From positions 43,754,661-43,818,660 of the forward strand of contig BTRK01000002.1 of NCBI GenBank assembly GCA_036245805.1: a stretch of DNA of 64,000 bases, written 5' to 3'. Shown one piece after another: positions 10,701 through 22,000 of this stretch. This stretch comes from Pristionchus mayeri. Taxonomy: Eukaryota; Nematoda; Chromadorea; Rhabditida; Neodiplogasteridae. Each line of letters begins with the position of its first letter. The stretch's first letter is position 1. The position numbers were made by a program, and so were the translations under genes. The notes under the pieces are model-generated. The model searched no databases. It was not told the origin of the DNA and saw only the letters and a list, made by a program, of their open reading frames with translations.

Positions 10701-13700
10701 CGACGAAATGCCTTAGCCGTCTGGGAAAACGCCCTCTAAATGGGCCAAAACATGACGTCATTAAATCAAAATAAGACCTATCTTTCAGCTGGTCTTCAAC
10801 ACCTTCGCCAAGGGCGCATGGGGCAAGGAAGAGCGCCAGAAGCTCCCCATAAAGAAGGTTCGAGTGTTTGAATATTTGAATTTACCGCGCAATAATACTG
10901 GAATGGAAACTCTCTACATGAAATGATCATTTTTCAGAAAATTCTAGCATACGGAAATTTAAAATTTGAATTTACAGGGCGATAACTTCGACTGCCGCAT
11001 TCGTGCCCACGATTCCAAGTTCACGATCTCCTTCAACCGCGTAAGTCTGATTTTTTGCAACCTCAGAATGGTCCGAATCCTTGCTAAATGCCGAGAATTT
11101 TCCATTGCTTACAAGCTGAAATTCGGCGTTCGAAAACAAGAAAATCATGCGCTACTTTGCCGATTCATTGTTCTCCCTAAGAGCTTCCGCAGCAGTCAAA
11201 GCGACTGTACATCTTCTGTAAATACGCAGCCCACTCAGTCCATTCTAGCGTGGAACCGTGGCATTGTTGTGAGTAGCAGTCTGGAGTGAGTCCGTATGAG
11301 CAATGGTGTCGTACTGGGCCTCTCTATGAATACGAAATCGAGTACTAAGCTGGTTTACTGGCGCGTATTTCGGCCCCACTCGACCTCAAATCTAATCCGA
11401 CATCTGACGTCGGGTGTTGACAGAGCAGTGGCAGAATCACCCCACAACAACATTCGTTAGACGGGCTTCTTATGAAAAATATCAAACGAATTTTCAAACG
11501 AAAGAGCTTCCGCACATATTTGTCAGCCTTCTTCCCGGGAAAACAAAGACAAATGACCCGAGCGACATGGAGTCAATTCAAAGTTTAGAAAGCCCCCATC
11601 CCGAGACGGGCCCATATCTCAACTTGAGCGGCCCCATTGCGTCTAATGGTGTGTGCACCCAGTAGTGCGGCGAGTGCATCGAACCGGGTCGATCTTTCCC
11701 AAATTGCAGAAGGAGGTGAAGGTGTTCGAGCACCGCATCCCGCTCCAGCACGTCACGCATCTCTCCATCGACGGCGACGTCATTCTCAACCACGTCCAGT
11801 GGGGCGGCAAGTACTATGTGAGTCACTATTTGAATTTTTGAATTCGCGCCTCGTTATTTCCAGGAATAGGAAAACTGGTCATTTCCTGCAGAAACTTTTG
11901 CAAGAGCGCAAGGCGGAACTAGCAGTCTGCGGGAAATTCGATTCCACTTCTTGAGACAGCAGTAGAGACTTGTGTTCGTTAGCGAAGCGGCAAATCGCTC
12001 CAGTGAGTTATCTTAGGCAGAGAGTGAGTTATGCGCCGGCGAAAAATGAGAAACGACACGTGCTCCGAATTTATGTGTTTTGACTAGTACATTTGAGTCC
12101 TTTGAAGAGGGGGGCGAAGACGAAAACAACTAAGCCGTACTTGAGCGGCAATAGCATGAGGGCCATTGAAGAGTAGGCGGAGGCGTTCTAGCATCTTATC
12201 CCCTTGTTTACTATTTCCGAGAAATATTTTATAATTAGATGTGGGACGGAAAAGCTCTCATTTTGCCTATTTATCATGAGAACAAGTGAACTATGCGAAA
12301 TAAATCACCTTGTTTCTTAGGGCAGACTAACTGACAAAGAAAGAGAAAGGATGGCACTAGGTCGGATGATATATCAAGGGCGGCATGACGTCATAGTTCT
12401 CATACGATCTAGTACCGAAAGGTGTGCTAGCTTTCAGCCACGACCACTCGATCTAGACTTTGTCAAGGCGATCCGTAAGAAAAACTCGAGTAGATCCTCC
12501 TCACCCAATCAGCAGCTGGTGTGTGGTCGGTGCGGCGCACGACTGGGCCACTCGGTAATAGGCGCCGACCCTGGCTGCACTCGCCGCACCACTAACCACA
12601 CTACCTCTTTCCTCACCATTCGATCCCGAGTGCAAAAACCCGCGCATGTCTCGAGCAATAATCGATTCTCCCGACTAAAATTCCGAGAGCCATTCCTCCT
12701 CCTCTTTCAATCAGTTACATCTTGCGAGAGTATTCTTTTTCGAAAGTCTAATTATTGATTGAATCATGAATATCGATTTTCCAGCCTGTCCCCTACGAGT
12801 CTGGAATCGCTGGCGAGGGACTCACTGCTGGCAAGTCGCTCATCATCTACGGTAAGATATTCAGTAATCGATAAAACAAAATCTACAGTAGCAATAATCG
12901 ATAATTTTAATTTTTTTTAAATTCGCGTGGAAACCGATATGAAGAAGTTAATCCCATAGTATCCAAAATACATCGATAAAACATCTTGAGCTCGCATTGC
13001 AAGTATAAATTTCCCAGGAGTGCCTGACAAGAAGGCCAAGAAGTTCAACATCAACCTGCTGATGAAGAACGGCGACATCTCGCTGCACCTCAACCCCCGC
13101 TTCAACGAGAAGGTACTGTAACCGAATCTGGATGGGTTATCGAGTATTGGTTTCATTTTGGTTATTGGAAACTGATCTTTCCAAATTTCTGCAAAAAAGC
13201 AATATACATAATACTAGTTTTCGGGTTGTTTCAGGCAAAGTCAGCTCCCTTCATCTGTGGAAAGATTAAGCCTGGAGTATGTTTAAATACATGTGTAACT
13301 GTTGTTTGGTGGTGTACTCTGCGTGATGTCATTGTGTCCGAGGTTTCCCAAATTGCGGAAACCGGATCACACACATAAAAACACATCTAAGTTGGGAATG
13401 GTATCGGTGATTATGTTTAAGCGCACATAAAATCCAAAGATTGTCGCACCGTCCTGGGTCTAATCTTGAGTTCAACAGCTTCACTAAACTGTTCAAGAGA
13501 TGTCGCCATCTCATAACTTACGGCTCTATTTCAGAAAAACGATATTATCGACGCCGAATTACAATTGGAAGTAAGAGGCAACGATCAGAGGCCCCGGTTG
13601 GGTGGTCCAATCCCCATAGTTTTGACCTACCACCACCCAACCGGGTTCGGGTCCAGCAGGGTACCAGTACCGGGTCTGCCCCTCGGTGCTGAGCCCCCGG

Positions 13701-14181
13701 CTCGGGCCCAGCCTCCTCCGCTCTCTCACCGAGAGCTCATGTCTGTCTGTGTTGCATGGCACCGAGAGCCGGCTTTTCTCAAGCCGGGAAATGCGTAACC
13801 GGAAAATAATCTGCGGCTTTGTAGTGCGTCGTGAGGAACGCGCTGACCCAGGGCGCGTGGGGCAACGAGGAGCGCGAGGGCAAGATGCCCTTCGAGAAGG
13901 GAGTCGGATTCGACCTGGAGATCAAGAACGAGGAGTACGCCTATCAGGTTTGAATACCATGAATTCGCGCTAAAATGTTTGAAATTTCGAAAATTCGGAT
14001 CATTTCGTGTAGAGACATTTGGAAAACTTTAAAACTTTCTGGATTTAGTGAAATTTGAATTTTGCAGCTCATCGTCAACGGCGAGAGATTCGCCTCGTTC
14101 GCCCACCGCGCGGAGCCCAAGGACATCGTCGGGCTGCAGATTCAGGGAGACGTCGACATCTCGGGCATCCAGATTGTCTGA
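7719..14181 (+). CDS. lec: Tandem-repeat galectin (two carbohydrate-recognition domains), LEC-1/LEC-2 type
   Basis: Beta-galactoside-binding lectin with two galectin domains in one chain. I read the coding exons as 7719-7736, 9148-9263, 9347-9434, 10789-10857, 10978-11040, 11710-11817, 12785-12851, 13018-13112, 13825-13947 and 14068-14181 (TGA). All phases fit and give 286 residues, close to the roughly 280 of worm LEC-1. Domain 1 (about 17-154) has H65, R69, N78, W85, E88 and R90 of the sugar site, but S67 where Asn is usual. Domain 2 (about 155-286) has the full canonical set H200, N202, R204, N213, W220, E223 and R225 with standard spacing. No signal peptide or membrane segment is seen, as is normal for galectins, which leave cells by a non-classical route. 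Orthology to LEC-1 or LEC-2 specifically is not settled. An alternative first exon and two optional mini-exons are listed separately. The 3' end runs towards an assembly gap. Confidence 0.92.
8302..8323. repeat. Homopolymeric C tract (22 bases)
   Basis: An uninterrupted run of 22 C lies just after a CCCCA block, inside the first long galectin intron. The minus strand is G22 and could fold into a quadruplex. Run length is often miscalled by sequencers. Confidence 0.9.
8461..8863. other. GC-rich, CpG-dense stretch upstream of the alternative galectin exon
   Basis: This stretch is markedly richer in CG dinucleotides than the DNA around it. The reading frame of the exon at 8864-8950 is open back to an in-frame TGA at 8741-8743, so a longer Pro/Ala-rich N-terminal extension is possible. 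The phase-0 AG at the GCCAAG just before 8762 is a weak acceptor, and the better-looking CTGCTGCAG acceptor is out of phase with the 7719 exon. It may be an alternative promoter with a first exon. Confidence 0.4.
8864..8950 (+). CDS. lec: Probable alternative first coding exon of the galectin gene
   Basis: ATG at 8864 opens 29 codons ending in phase 0 at GTAAGA (8951). It joins in frame to the exon at 9148, giving a 309-residue isoform with a distinct N-terminus. The encoded segment (beginning MGAGKQPLDD, ending HYAKYI) is not galectin-like. Codon composition is GC-rich, like the neighbouring galectin exons. Worm tandem galectins are known to have isoforms differing at the N-terminus, which fits, but I cannot confirm homology of this exon. 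The frame stays open upstream to 8744, so the start could be further 5' if an upstream exon splices in. Confidence 0.5.
9435..10788 (+). other. Galectin intron (1,354 bases), no nested gene seen
   Basis: Bounded by GTAAGA and TATCTTTCAG. It contains a T-rich stretch, a small local duplication around 9514-9570 (two copies of a TTTTTGGCACTAAAGTA-like segment) and a G10 run near 10109-10118. No open frame inside has coding character. Confidence 0.8.
11041..11709 (+). other. Galectin intron (669 bases), nothing recognised inside
   Basis: It runs from a GTAAGT donor to an AAATTGCAG acceptor. Open frames inside are short and unconvincing on both strands. Confidence 0.8.
11818..12784 (+). other. 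Galectin inter-domain intron (967 bases)
   Basis: It runs from GTGAGT to GATTTTCCAG and separates the two carbohydrate-recognition domains. It holds an imperfect inverted repeat at 12521-12601, listed separately. No nested gene is seen. Confidence 0.8.
12521..12601. repeat. Imperfect inverted repeat inside a galectin intron
   Basis: The left arm (12521-12537) and right arm (12582-12601) are reverse complements apart from a small indel and mismatch. The GTGTGGT and GGTGCGGCG blocks match on both sides. The loop is about 44 bases. It could be a foldback element or a remnant of a small transposon; no target-site duplication was recognised. Confidence 0.5.
13235..13276 (+). CDS. Candidate 14-codon cassette mini-exon in the second galectin domain
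   Basis: This 42-base segment is flanked by a strong GTTTCAG acceptor and a GTATGT donor. It is phase 0 on both sides and stop-free (AKSAPFICGKIKPG). It lies between the exon ending in NPRFNEK and the exon starting CVVRN, so inclusion would insert residues in a loop of the sugar-binding sheet without a frameshift. Family comparison indicates that the major isoform skips it. It could be an alternative exon or a decoy. Confidence 0.5.
13535..13570 (+). CDS. Candidate 12-codon cassette mini-exon in the second galectin domain
   Basis: This 36-base segment lies between a TATTTCAG acceptor and a GTAAGA donor. It is phase 0 on both sides and stop-free (KNDIIDAELQLE). It follows the mini-exon at 13235-13276 within the same interval of the second galectin domain. 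Including both would add 26 residues and give a 312-residue protein. The splice signals are at least as good as those of the proven exons; there is no similarity evidence for the peptide itself. Confidence 0.5.
13593..13645. repeat. Perfect 14-bp inverted repeat (hairpin) in a galectin intron
   Basis: The arms at 13593-13606 and 13632-13645 are exact reverse complements (CCCGGTTGGGTGGT type), with a 25-base loop. It lies in a locally GC-rich block just upstream of the exon at 13825. Confidence 0.8.
13769..13787. other. Short GC-rich hairpin before the exon at 13825
   Basis: CCGGCTT and AAGCCGG form a perfect 7-bp stem around TTCTC. Together with the larger hairpin at 13593-13645 it makes this intron unusually structured. 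Confidence 0.6.
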
Positions 14182-14340
14182 AACTCCGCCCTTTTCCCAC
14201 CAAGCCCCGCCCATTTTCCACAGCCACGCCCACTTCCCCCTAGCCCCTCGCTAGCGTGTGTGATTCACTACTGACCAGACTATCTCCACAACCCTCCGAT
14301 ATTTCGCACCCACTCATATCCCGGATATTTACCCATACAC
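14182..14340 (+). promoter_or_regulatory. Galectin 3' untranslated region (incomplete)
   Basis: The sequence after the TGA is C-rich and carries three spaced copies of a CCGCCC/CACGCCC-like motif within about 60 bases. No AATAAA appears before the run of N, so the polyadenylation site probably lies inside the gap. Confidence 0.6.
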
Positions 14341-14840
14341 NNNNNNNNNNNNNNNNNNNNNNNNNNNNNNNNNNNNNNNNNNNNNNNNNNNNNNNNNNNN
14401 NNNNNNNNNNNNNNNNNNNNNNNNNNNNNNNNNNNNNNNNNNNNNNNNNNNNNNNNNNNNNNNNNNNNNNNNNNNNNNNNNNNNNNNNNNNNNNNNNNNN
14501 NNNNNNNNNNNNNNNNNNNNNNNNNNNNNNNNNNNNNNNNNNNNNNNNNNNNNNNNNNNNNNNNNNNNNNNNNNNNNNNNNNNNNNNNNNNNNNNNNNNN
14601 NNNNNNNNNNNNNNNNNNNNNNNNNNNNNNNNNNNNNNNNNNNNNNNNNNNNNNNNNNNNNNNNNNNNNNNNNNNNNNNNNNNNNNNNNNNNNNNNNNNN
14701 NNNNNNNNNNNNNNNNNNNNNNNNNNNNNNNNNNNNNNNNNNNNNNNNNNNNNNNNNNNNNNNNNNNNNNNNNNNNNNNNNNNNNNNNNNNNNNNNNNNN
14801 NNNNNNNNNNNNNNNNNNNNNNNNNNNNNNNNNNNNNNNN
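14341..14840. other. Assembly gap (500 N)
   Basis: Exactly 500 undetermined bases, a size typical of a placeholder of unknown true length. The right edge opens directly into the 26-bp tandem array, so the gap probably reflects collapse of that array. Confidence 0.98.
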
Positions 14841-17248
14841 GTCTAGGGTCCTTTCTCCTCTAGACAATCTAGGGTCCTTTCTCCTCTAGACAATCTAGGG
14901 TCCTTTCTCCTCTAGACAATCTAGGGTCCTTTCTCCTCTAGACAATCTAGGGTCCTTTCTCCTCTAGACAATCTAGGGTCCTTTCTCCTATAGACAATCT
15001 AGGGTCCTTTCTCCTCTAGACAATCTAGGGTCCTTCTCCTCTAGACAATCTAGGGTCCTTTCTCCTCTAGACAATCTAGGGTCCTTTCTCCTCTAGACAA
15101 TCTAGGGTCCTTCCTCCTCTAGACAATCTAGGGTCCTTTCTCTCTAGACAATCTAGGGTCCTTTCTCTCTAGACAATCTAGGGTCCTTTCTCCTCTAGAC
15201 AATCTAGGGTCCTTTCTCCTCTAGACAATCTAGGGTCCTTTCTCCTCTAGACAATCTAGGGTCCTTCCTCCTCTAGACAATCTAGGGTCCTTTCTCTCTA
15301 GACAATCTAGGGTCATTTCTCCTCTAGACAATCTAGGGTCCTTCTCCTCTAGACAATCTAGGGTCCTTTCTCCTCTAGACAATCTAGGGTCCTTTCTCCT
15401 CTAGACAATCTAGGGTCCTTTCTCCTCTAGACAATCTAGGGTCCTTTCTCCTCTAGACAATCTAGGGTCCTTTCTCCTCTAGACAATCTAGGGTCCTTTC
15501 TCCTCTAGACAATCTAGGGTCCTTTCTCCTCTAGACAATCTAGGGTCCTTTCTCCTATTGACAATCTAGGGTCCTTTCTCCTCTAGACAATCTAGGGTCC
15601 TTCCTCCTCTAGACAATCTAGGGTCCTTTCTCTTCTAGACAATCTAGGGTCATTTCTCCTCTAGACAATCTAGGGTCCTTTCTCCTCTAGACAATCTAGG
15701 GTCCTTTCTCCTCTAGACAATCTAGGGTCCTTCTCCTCTAGACAATCTAGGGTCCTTTCTCTTCTAGACAATCTAGGGTCATTTCTCCTCTAGACAATCT
15801 AGGGTCCTTCCTCCTCTAGACAATCTAGGGTCCTTCTCCTCTAGACAATCTAGGGTCCTTTCTCCTCTAGACAATCTAGGGTCCTTTCTCCTCTAGAGAA
15901 TCTAGGGTCCTTTCTCCTCTAGAGAATCTAGGGTCCTTTCTCCTCTAGACAATCTAGGGTCCTTTCTCCTCTAGACAATCTAGGGTCCTTTCTCCTCTAG
16001 ACAATCTAGGGTCCTTTCTCCTCTAGACAATCTAGGGTCATTTCTCCTCTAGACAATCTAGGGTCCTTCCTCCTCTAGACAATCTAGGGTCCTTCCTCCT
16101 CTAGACAATCTAGGGTCCTTTCTCCTCTAGACAATCTAGGGTCCTTTCTCCTCTAGAGAATCTAGGGTCCTTTCTCCTCTAGACAATCTAGGGTCCTTCC
16201 TCCTCTAGACAATCTAGGGTCCTTTCTCTTCTAGACAATCTAGGGTCATTTCTCCTCTAGACAATCTAGGGTCCTTCCTCCTCTAGACAATCTAGGGTCC
16301 TTCCTCCTCTAGACAATCTAGGGTCCTTTCTCCTCTAGACAATCTAGGGTCCTTCTCCTCTAGACAATCTAGGGTCCTTTCTCCTCTAGACAATCTAGGG
16401 TCCTTTCTCCTCTAGACAATCTAGGGTCCTTTCTCCTCTAGACAATCTAGGGTCCTTTCTCCTCTAGACAATCTAGGGTCCTTTCTCCTATAGACAATCT
16501 AGGGTCCTTTCTCCTATAGACAATCTAGGGTCCTTTCTCCTCTAGACAATCTAGGGTCCTTCCTCCTCTAGACAATCTAGGGTCCTTTCTCCTCTAGACA
16601 ATCTAGGGTCCTTTCTCCTCTAGACAATCTAGGGTCCTTCCTCCTCTAGACAATCTAGGGTCCTTTCTCTTCTAGACAATCTAGGGTCATTTCTCCTCTA
16701 GGCAATCTAGGGTCCTTCCTCCTCTAGACAATCTAGGGTCCTTTCTCCTCTAGACAATCTAGGGTCCTTTCTCCTCTAGACAATCTAGGGTCCTTTCTCC
16801 TCTAGACAATCTAGGGTCCTTTCTCCTCTAGACAATCTAGGGTCCTTTCTCCTCTAGACAATCTAGGGTCCTTTCTCCTCTAGACAATCTAGGGTCCTTT
16901 CTCCTCTAGACAATCTAGGGTCCTTTCTCCTCTAGACAATCTAGGGTCCTTTCTCCTCTAGACAATCTAGGGTCCTTCCTCCTCTAGACAATCTAGGGTC
17001 CTTCCTCCTCTAGACAATCTAGGGTCCTTTCTCCTCTAGACAATCTAGGGCCCTTTCTCATCTAGACAATCTAGGGTCCTTTCTCATCTAGACAATCTAG
17101 GGTCCTTTCTCCTCTAGACAAACTAGGGCCCTTTCTCCTCTAGACAATCTAGGGCCCTTTCTCCTCTAGACAATCTAGGGTCCTTTCTCCTCTAGACAAT
17201 CTAGGGCCCTTTCTCCTCTAGACAATCTAGGGCCCTTTCTCCTCTAGA
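14841..17248. repeat. 26-bp minisatellite array, roughly 90 copies
   Basis: The unit is CAATCTAGGGTCCTTTCTCC followed by TCTAGA. Most copies are 26 bases; variants drop one T (25) or CT (24), or show CTTCCTCC, GTCATTT or TCTTCTAGA. Each unit carries an XbaI-type TCTAGA palindrome and a second CTAG. In the last 250 bases GGGTCC becomes GGGCCC in most units, a localised sequence variant. The left edge is lost in the gap. There is no ORF of note and no similarity to the 172-bp satellite that follows. Confidence 0.97.
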
Positions 17249-19080
17249 AAAGAATAACAAATAAATAAATAAAGGATAGTGATAATACTATGTTCTAACA
17301 TATTTTCATAGCAAAAGCCTATTCATTATCTCATCGAATGCGAAATCGAGTCGTGACTGGCAGACGCTGAGTATGCCCACGCATCACAACTTCTGAGTTG
17401 CCATAACATGAATTCTAACCATGAACTTTCGTCCAAATAAATAAAGAATAACGAGAATACTATGTTCTAACATATTTTCATAGCAAAAGCCTATTCATTA
17501 TCTCATCGAATGCAAAATCGAGTCGTGACTGGCAGACGTTGAGTATGCCCACGCATCACAACTTCTGAGTTGCCATAACATGAATTCTAACCATGAACTT
17601 TCGTCCAAATAAATAAATTATAGTGATAATACTATGTTCTAACATATTTTCATAGCAAAAACCTATTCATTATCTGATCGCATGCGAATTCGAGTCGTGA
17701 CTGGCAGACGCTGAGTATGCCCACGCATCACAACCTCTGAGTTGCCATAACATGCATTCTAACCATGAACTTTCCTCCAAATAAATAAATTATAGTGATA
17801 ATACTATGTTCTAACATATTTTCATAGCAAAAGCCTATTCATTACCTCATCGAATGCGAAATCGAGTCGTGACTGGCAGACGCTGAGTATGCCCACGCAT
17901 CACAACCTCTGAGTTGCCATAACATGAACTTTAACCATGAACTTTCGTCCACATAAATAAAGGATAGTGAAAATACTATGTTCTAACATATTTTCATAGC
18001 AAAAGCCTATTCATTATCTGATCGCATGCGAATTCGAGTCGTGACTGGCAGACGCTGAGTATGCCCACGCATCACAACCTCTGAGTTGCCATAACATGAA
18101 CTTTAACCATGAACTTTCGTCCACATAAATAAAGGATAGTGAAAATACTATGTTCTAACAAATTTTCATAGCAAAAGCCTATTCATTAGCTCATCGAATG
18201 CGAAATCGAGTCGTGACTGGCAGACGCTGAGTATGCCCACGCATCACAACCTCTGAGTTGCCATAACATGCATTCTAACCATGAACTTTCCTCCAAATAA
18301 ATAAAGAATAACGAGAATACTATGTTCTAACATATTTTCATAGCAAAAGCCTATTCATTACCTCATCGAATGCGAAATCGAGTCGTGACTGGCAGACGCT
18401 GAGTATGCCCACGCATCACAACCTCTGAGTTGCCATAACATGAACTCTAACCATGAACTTTCGTCCAAATAAATAAAGGATTGTGATAATACTATGTTCT
18501 AACATATTTTCATAGCAAAAGCCTATTCATTATCTGATCGAATGCGAAATCGAGTCGTGACTGGCAGACGCTGAGTATGCCCACGCATCACAACCTCTGA
18601 GTTGCCATAACATGAATTCTAACCATGAACTTTCCTCCAAATAAATAAAGGATAGTGATAATACTATGTTCTAACATATTTTCATAGCAAAAGCCTATTC
18701 ATTATCTCATCGAATGCGAAATCGAGTCGTGACTGGCAGACGCTGAGTATGCCCACGCATCACAACCTCTGAGTTGCCATAACATGAATTCTAACCATGA
18801 ACTTTCCTCCAAATAAATAAAGAATAACGAGAATACTATGTTCTAACATATTTTCATAGCAAAAGCCTATTCATTATCTCATCGAATGCGAAATCGAGTC
18901 GTGACTGGCAGACGCTGAGTATGCCCACGCATCACAACCTCTGAGTTGCCATAACATGAACTCTAACCATGAACTTTCGTCCAAATAAATAAAGGATTGT
19001 GATAATACTATGTTCTAACAAATTTTCATAGCAAAAGCCTATTCATTATCTGATCGAATGCGAAATCGAGTCGTGACTGG

Positions 19081-22000
19081 CATACGCTGAGTATGCCCAC
19101 GCATCACAACCTCTGAGTTGCCATAACATGAATTCTAACCATGAACTTTCCTCCAAATAAATAAAGGATAGTGATAATACTATGTTCTAACATATTTTCA
19201 TAGCAAAAGCCTATTCATTATCTCATCGAATGCGAAATCGAGTCGTGACTGGCAGACGCTGAGTATGCCCACGCATCACAACCTCTGAGTTGCCATAACA
19301 TGAATTCTAACCATGAACTTTCCTCCAAATAAATAAAGGATAGTGATAATACTATGTTCTAACATATTTTCATAGCAAAAGCCTATTCATTATCTCATCG
19401 AATGCGAAATCGAGTCGTGACTGGCAGACGCTGAGTATGCCCACGCATCACAACCTCTGAGTTGCCATAACATGAATTCTAACCATGAACTTTCCTCCAA
19501 ATAAATAAAGAATAACGAGAATACTATGTTCTAACATATTTTCATAGCAAAAGCCTATTCATTATCTCATCGAATGCGAAATCGAGTCGTGACTGGCAGA
19601 CGCTGAGTATGCCCACGCATCACAACCTCTGAGTTGCCATAACATAAACTCTAACCATGAACTTTCGTCCAAATAAATAAAGGATAGTGATAATACTATG
19701 TTCTAACATATTTTCATAGCAAAAGCCTATTCATTACCTCATCGAATGCGAAATCGAGTCGTGACTGGCAGACGCTGAGTATGCCCACGCATCACAACCT
19801 CTGAGTTGCCATAACATGAATTATAACCATGAACTTTCCTCAAAATAAATGAAGGATAGTGATAATGCTATGTTCTAACATATTTTCATAGCAAAAGCCT
19901 ATTCTTTATCTCATCGAATGCGAAATCGAGTCGAGACTGGCAGACGCTGAGTATGCCCACTCATCACAACCTCTGAGTTGCCATAACATGAATTCTAACC
20001 ATGAACTTTCCTCCAAATAAATAAAGAATAACGAGAATACTATGTTCTAACATATTTTCATAGCAAAAGCCTATTCATTATCTCATCGAATGCGAAATCG
20101 AGTCGTGACTGGCAGACGCTGAGTATGCCCACGCATCACAACCTCTGAGTTGCCATAACATGAACTCTAACCATGAACTTTCGTCCAAATAAATAAAGGA
20201 TTGTGATAATACTATGTTCTAACAAATTTTCATAGCAAAAGCCTATTCATTATCTGATCGAATGCGAAATCGAGTCGTGACTGGCATACGCTGAGTATGC
20301 CCACGCATCACAACCTCTGAGTTGCCATAACATGAATTCTAACCATGAACTTTCCTCCAAATAAATAAAGGATAGTGATAATACTATGTTCTAACATATT
20401 TTCATAGCAAAAGCCTATTCATTACCTCATCGAATGCGAAATCGAGTCGTGACTGGCAGACGCTGAGTATGCCCACGCATCACAACCTCTGAGTTGCCAT
20501 AACATGAACTCTAACCATGAACTTTCGTCCAAATAAATAAAGGATTGTGATAATACTATGTTCTAACATATTTTCATAGCAAAAGCCTATTCATTATCTG
20601 ATCGAATGCGAAATCGAGTCGTGACTGGCAGACGCTGAGTATGCCCACGCATCACAACCTCTGAGTTGCCATAACATGAATTCTAACCATGAACTTTCCT
20701 CCAAATAAATAAAGGATAGTGATAATACTATGTTCTAACATATTTTCATAGCAAAAGCCTATTCATTATCTCATCGAATGCGAAATCGAGTCGTGACTGG
20801 CAGACGCTGAGTATGCCCACGCATCACAACCTCTGAGTTGCCATAACATGAATTCTAACCATGAACTTTCCTCCAAATAAATAAAGAATAACGAGAATAC
20901 TATGTTCTAACATATTTTCATAGCAAAAGCCTATTCATTATCTCATCGAATGCGAAATCGAGTCGTGACTGGCAGACGCTGAGTATGCCCACGCATCACA
21001 ACCTCTGAGTTGCCATAACATGAACTCTAACCATGAACTTTCGTCCAAATAAATAAAGGATTGTGATAATACTATGTTCTAACAAATTTTCATAGCAAAA
21101 GCCTATTCATTATCTGATCGAATGCGAAATCGAGTCGTGACTGGCATACGCTGAGTATGCCCACGCATCACAACCTCTGAGTTGCCATAACATGAATTCT
21201 AACCATGAACTTTCCTCCAAATAAATAAAGAATAACGAGAATACTATGTTCTAACATATTTTCATAGCAAAAGCCTATTCATTATCTCATCGAATGCGAA
21301 ATCGAGTCGTGACTGGCAGACGCTGAGTATGCCCACGCATCACAACCTCTGAGTTGCCATAACATAAACTCTAACCATGAACTTTCGTCCAAATAAATAA
21401 AGGATAGTGATAATACTATGTTCTAACATATTTTCATAGCAAAAGCCTATTCATTACCTCATCGAATGCGAAATCGAGTCGTGACTGGCAGACGCTGAGT
21501 ATGCCCACGCATCACAACCTCTGAGTTGCCATAACATGAATTATAACCATGAACTTTCCTCAAAATAAATGAAGGATAGTGATAATGCTATGTTCTAACA
21601 TATTTTCATAGCAAAAGCCTATTCTTTATCTCATCGAATGCGAAATCGAGTCGAGACTGGCAGACGCTGAGTATGCCCACTCATCACAACCTCTGAGTTG
21701 CCATAACATGAATTCTAACCATGAACTTTCCTCCAAATAAATAAAGAATAACGAGAATACTATGTTCTAACATATTTTCATAGCAAAAGCCTATTCATTA
21801 TCTCATCGAATGCGAAATCGAGTCGTGACTGGCAGACGCTGAGTATGCCCACGCATCACAACCTCTGAGTTGCCATAACATGAACTCTAACCATGAACTT
21901 TCGTCCAAATAAATAAAGGATTGTGATAATACTATGTTCTAACAAATTTTCATAGCAAAAGCCTATTCATTATCTGATCGAATGCGAAATCGAGTCGTGA

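Noticed and set aside
13235..13570. Mini-exons as constitutive parts of the galectin
   Set aside because: Without them the spacing between R204 and N213 equals that of known worm galectins, so the major form most likely skips them. They are kept only as candidates.
14841..17248. CRISPR-like regular repeats
   Set aside because: Units are contiguous 26-mers with no unique spacers and no cas genes, and the context is a eukaryotic genome.
14841..17248. Telomere-like CTAGGG units
   Set aside because: The nematode telomere repeat is TTAGGC, and the 26-bp unit only shares a short AGGG core.
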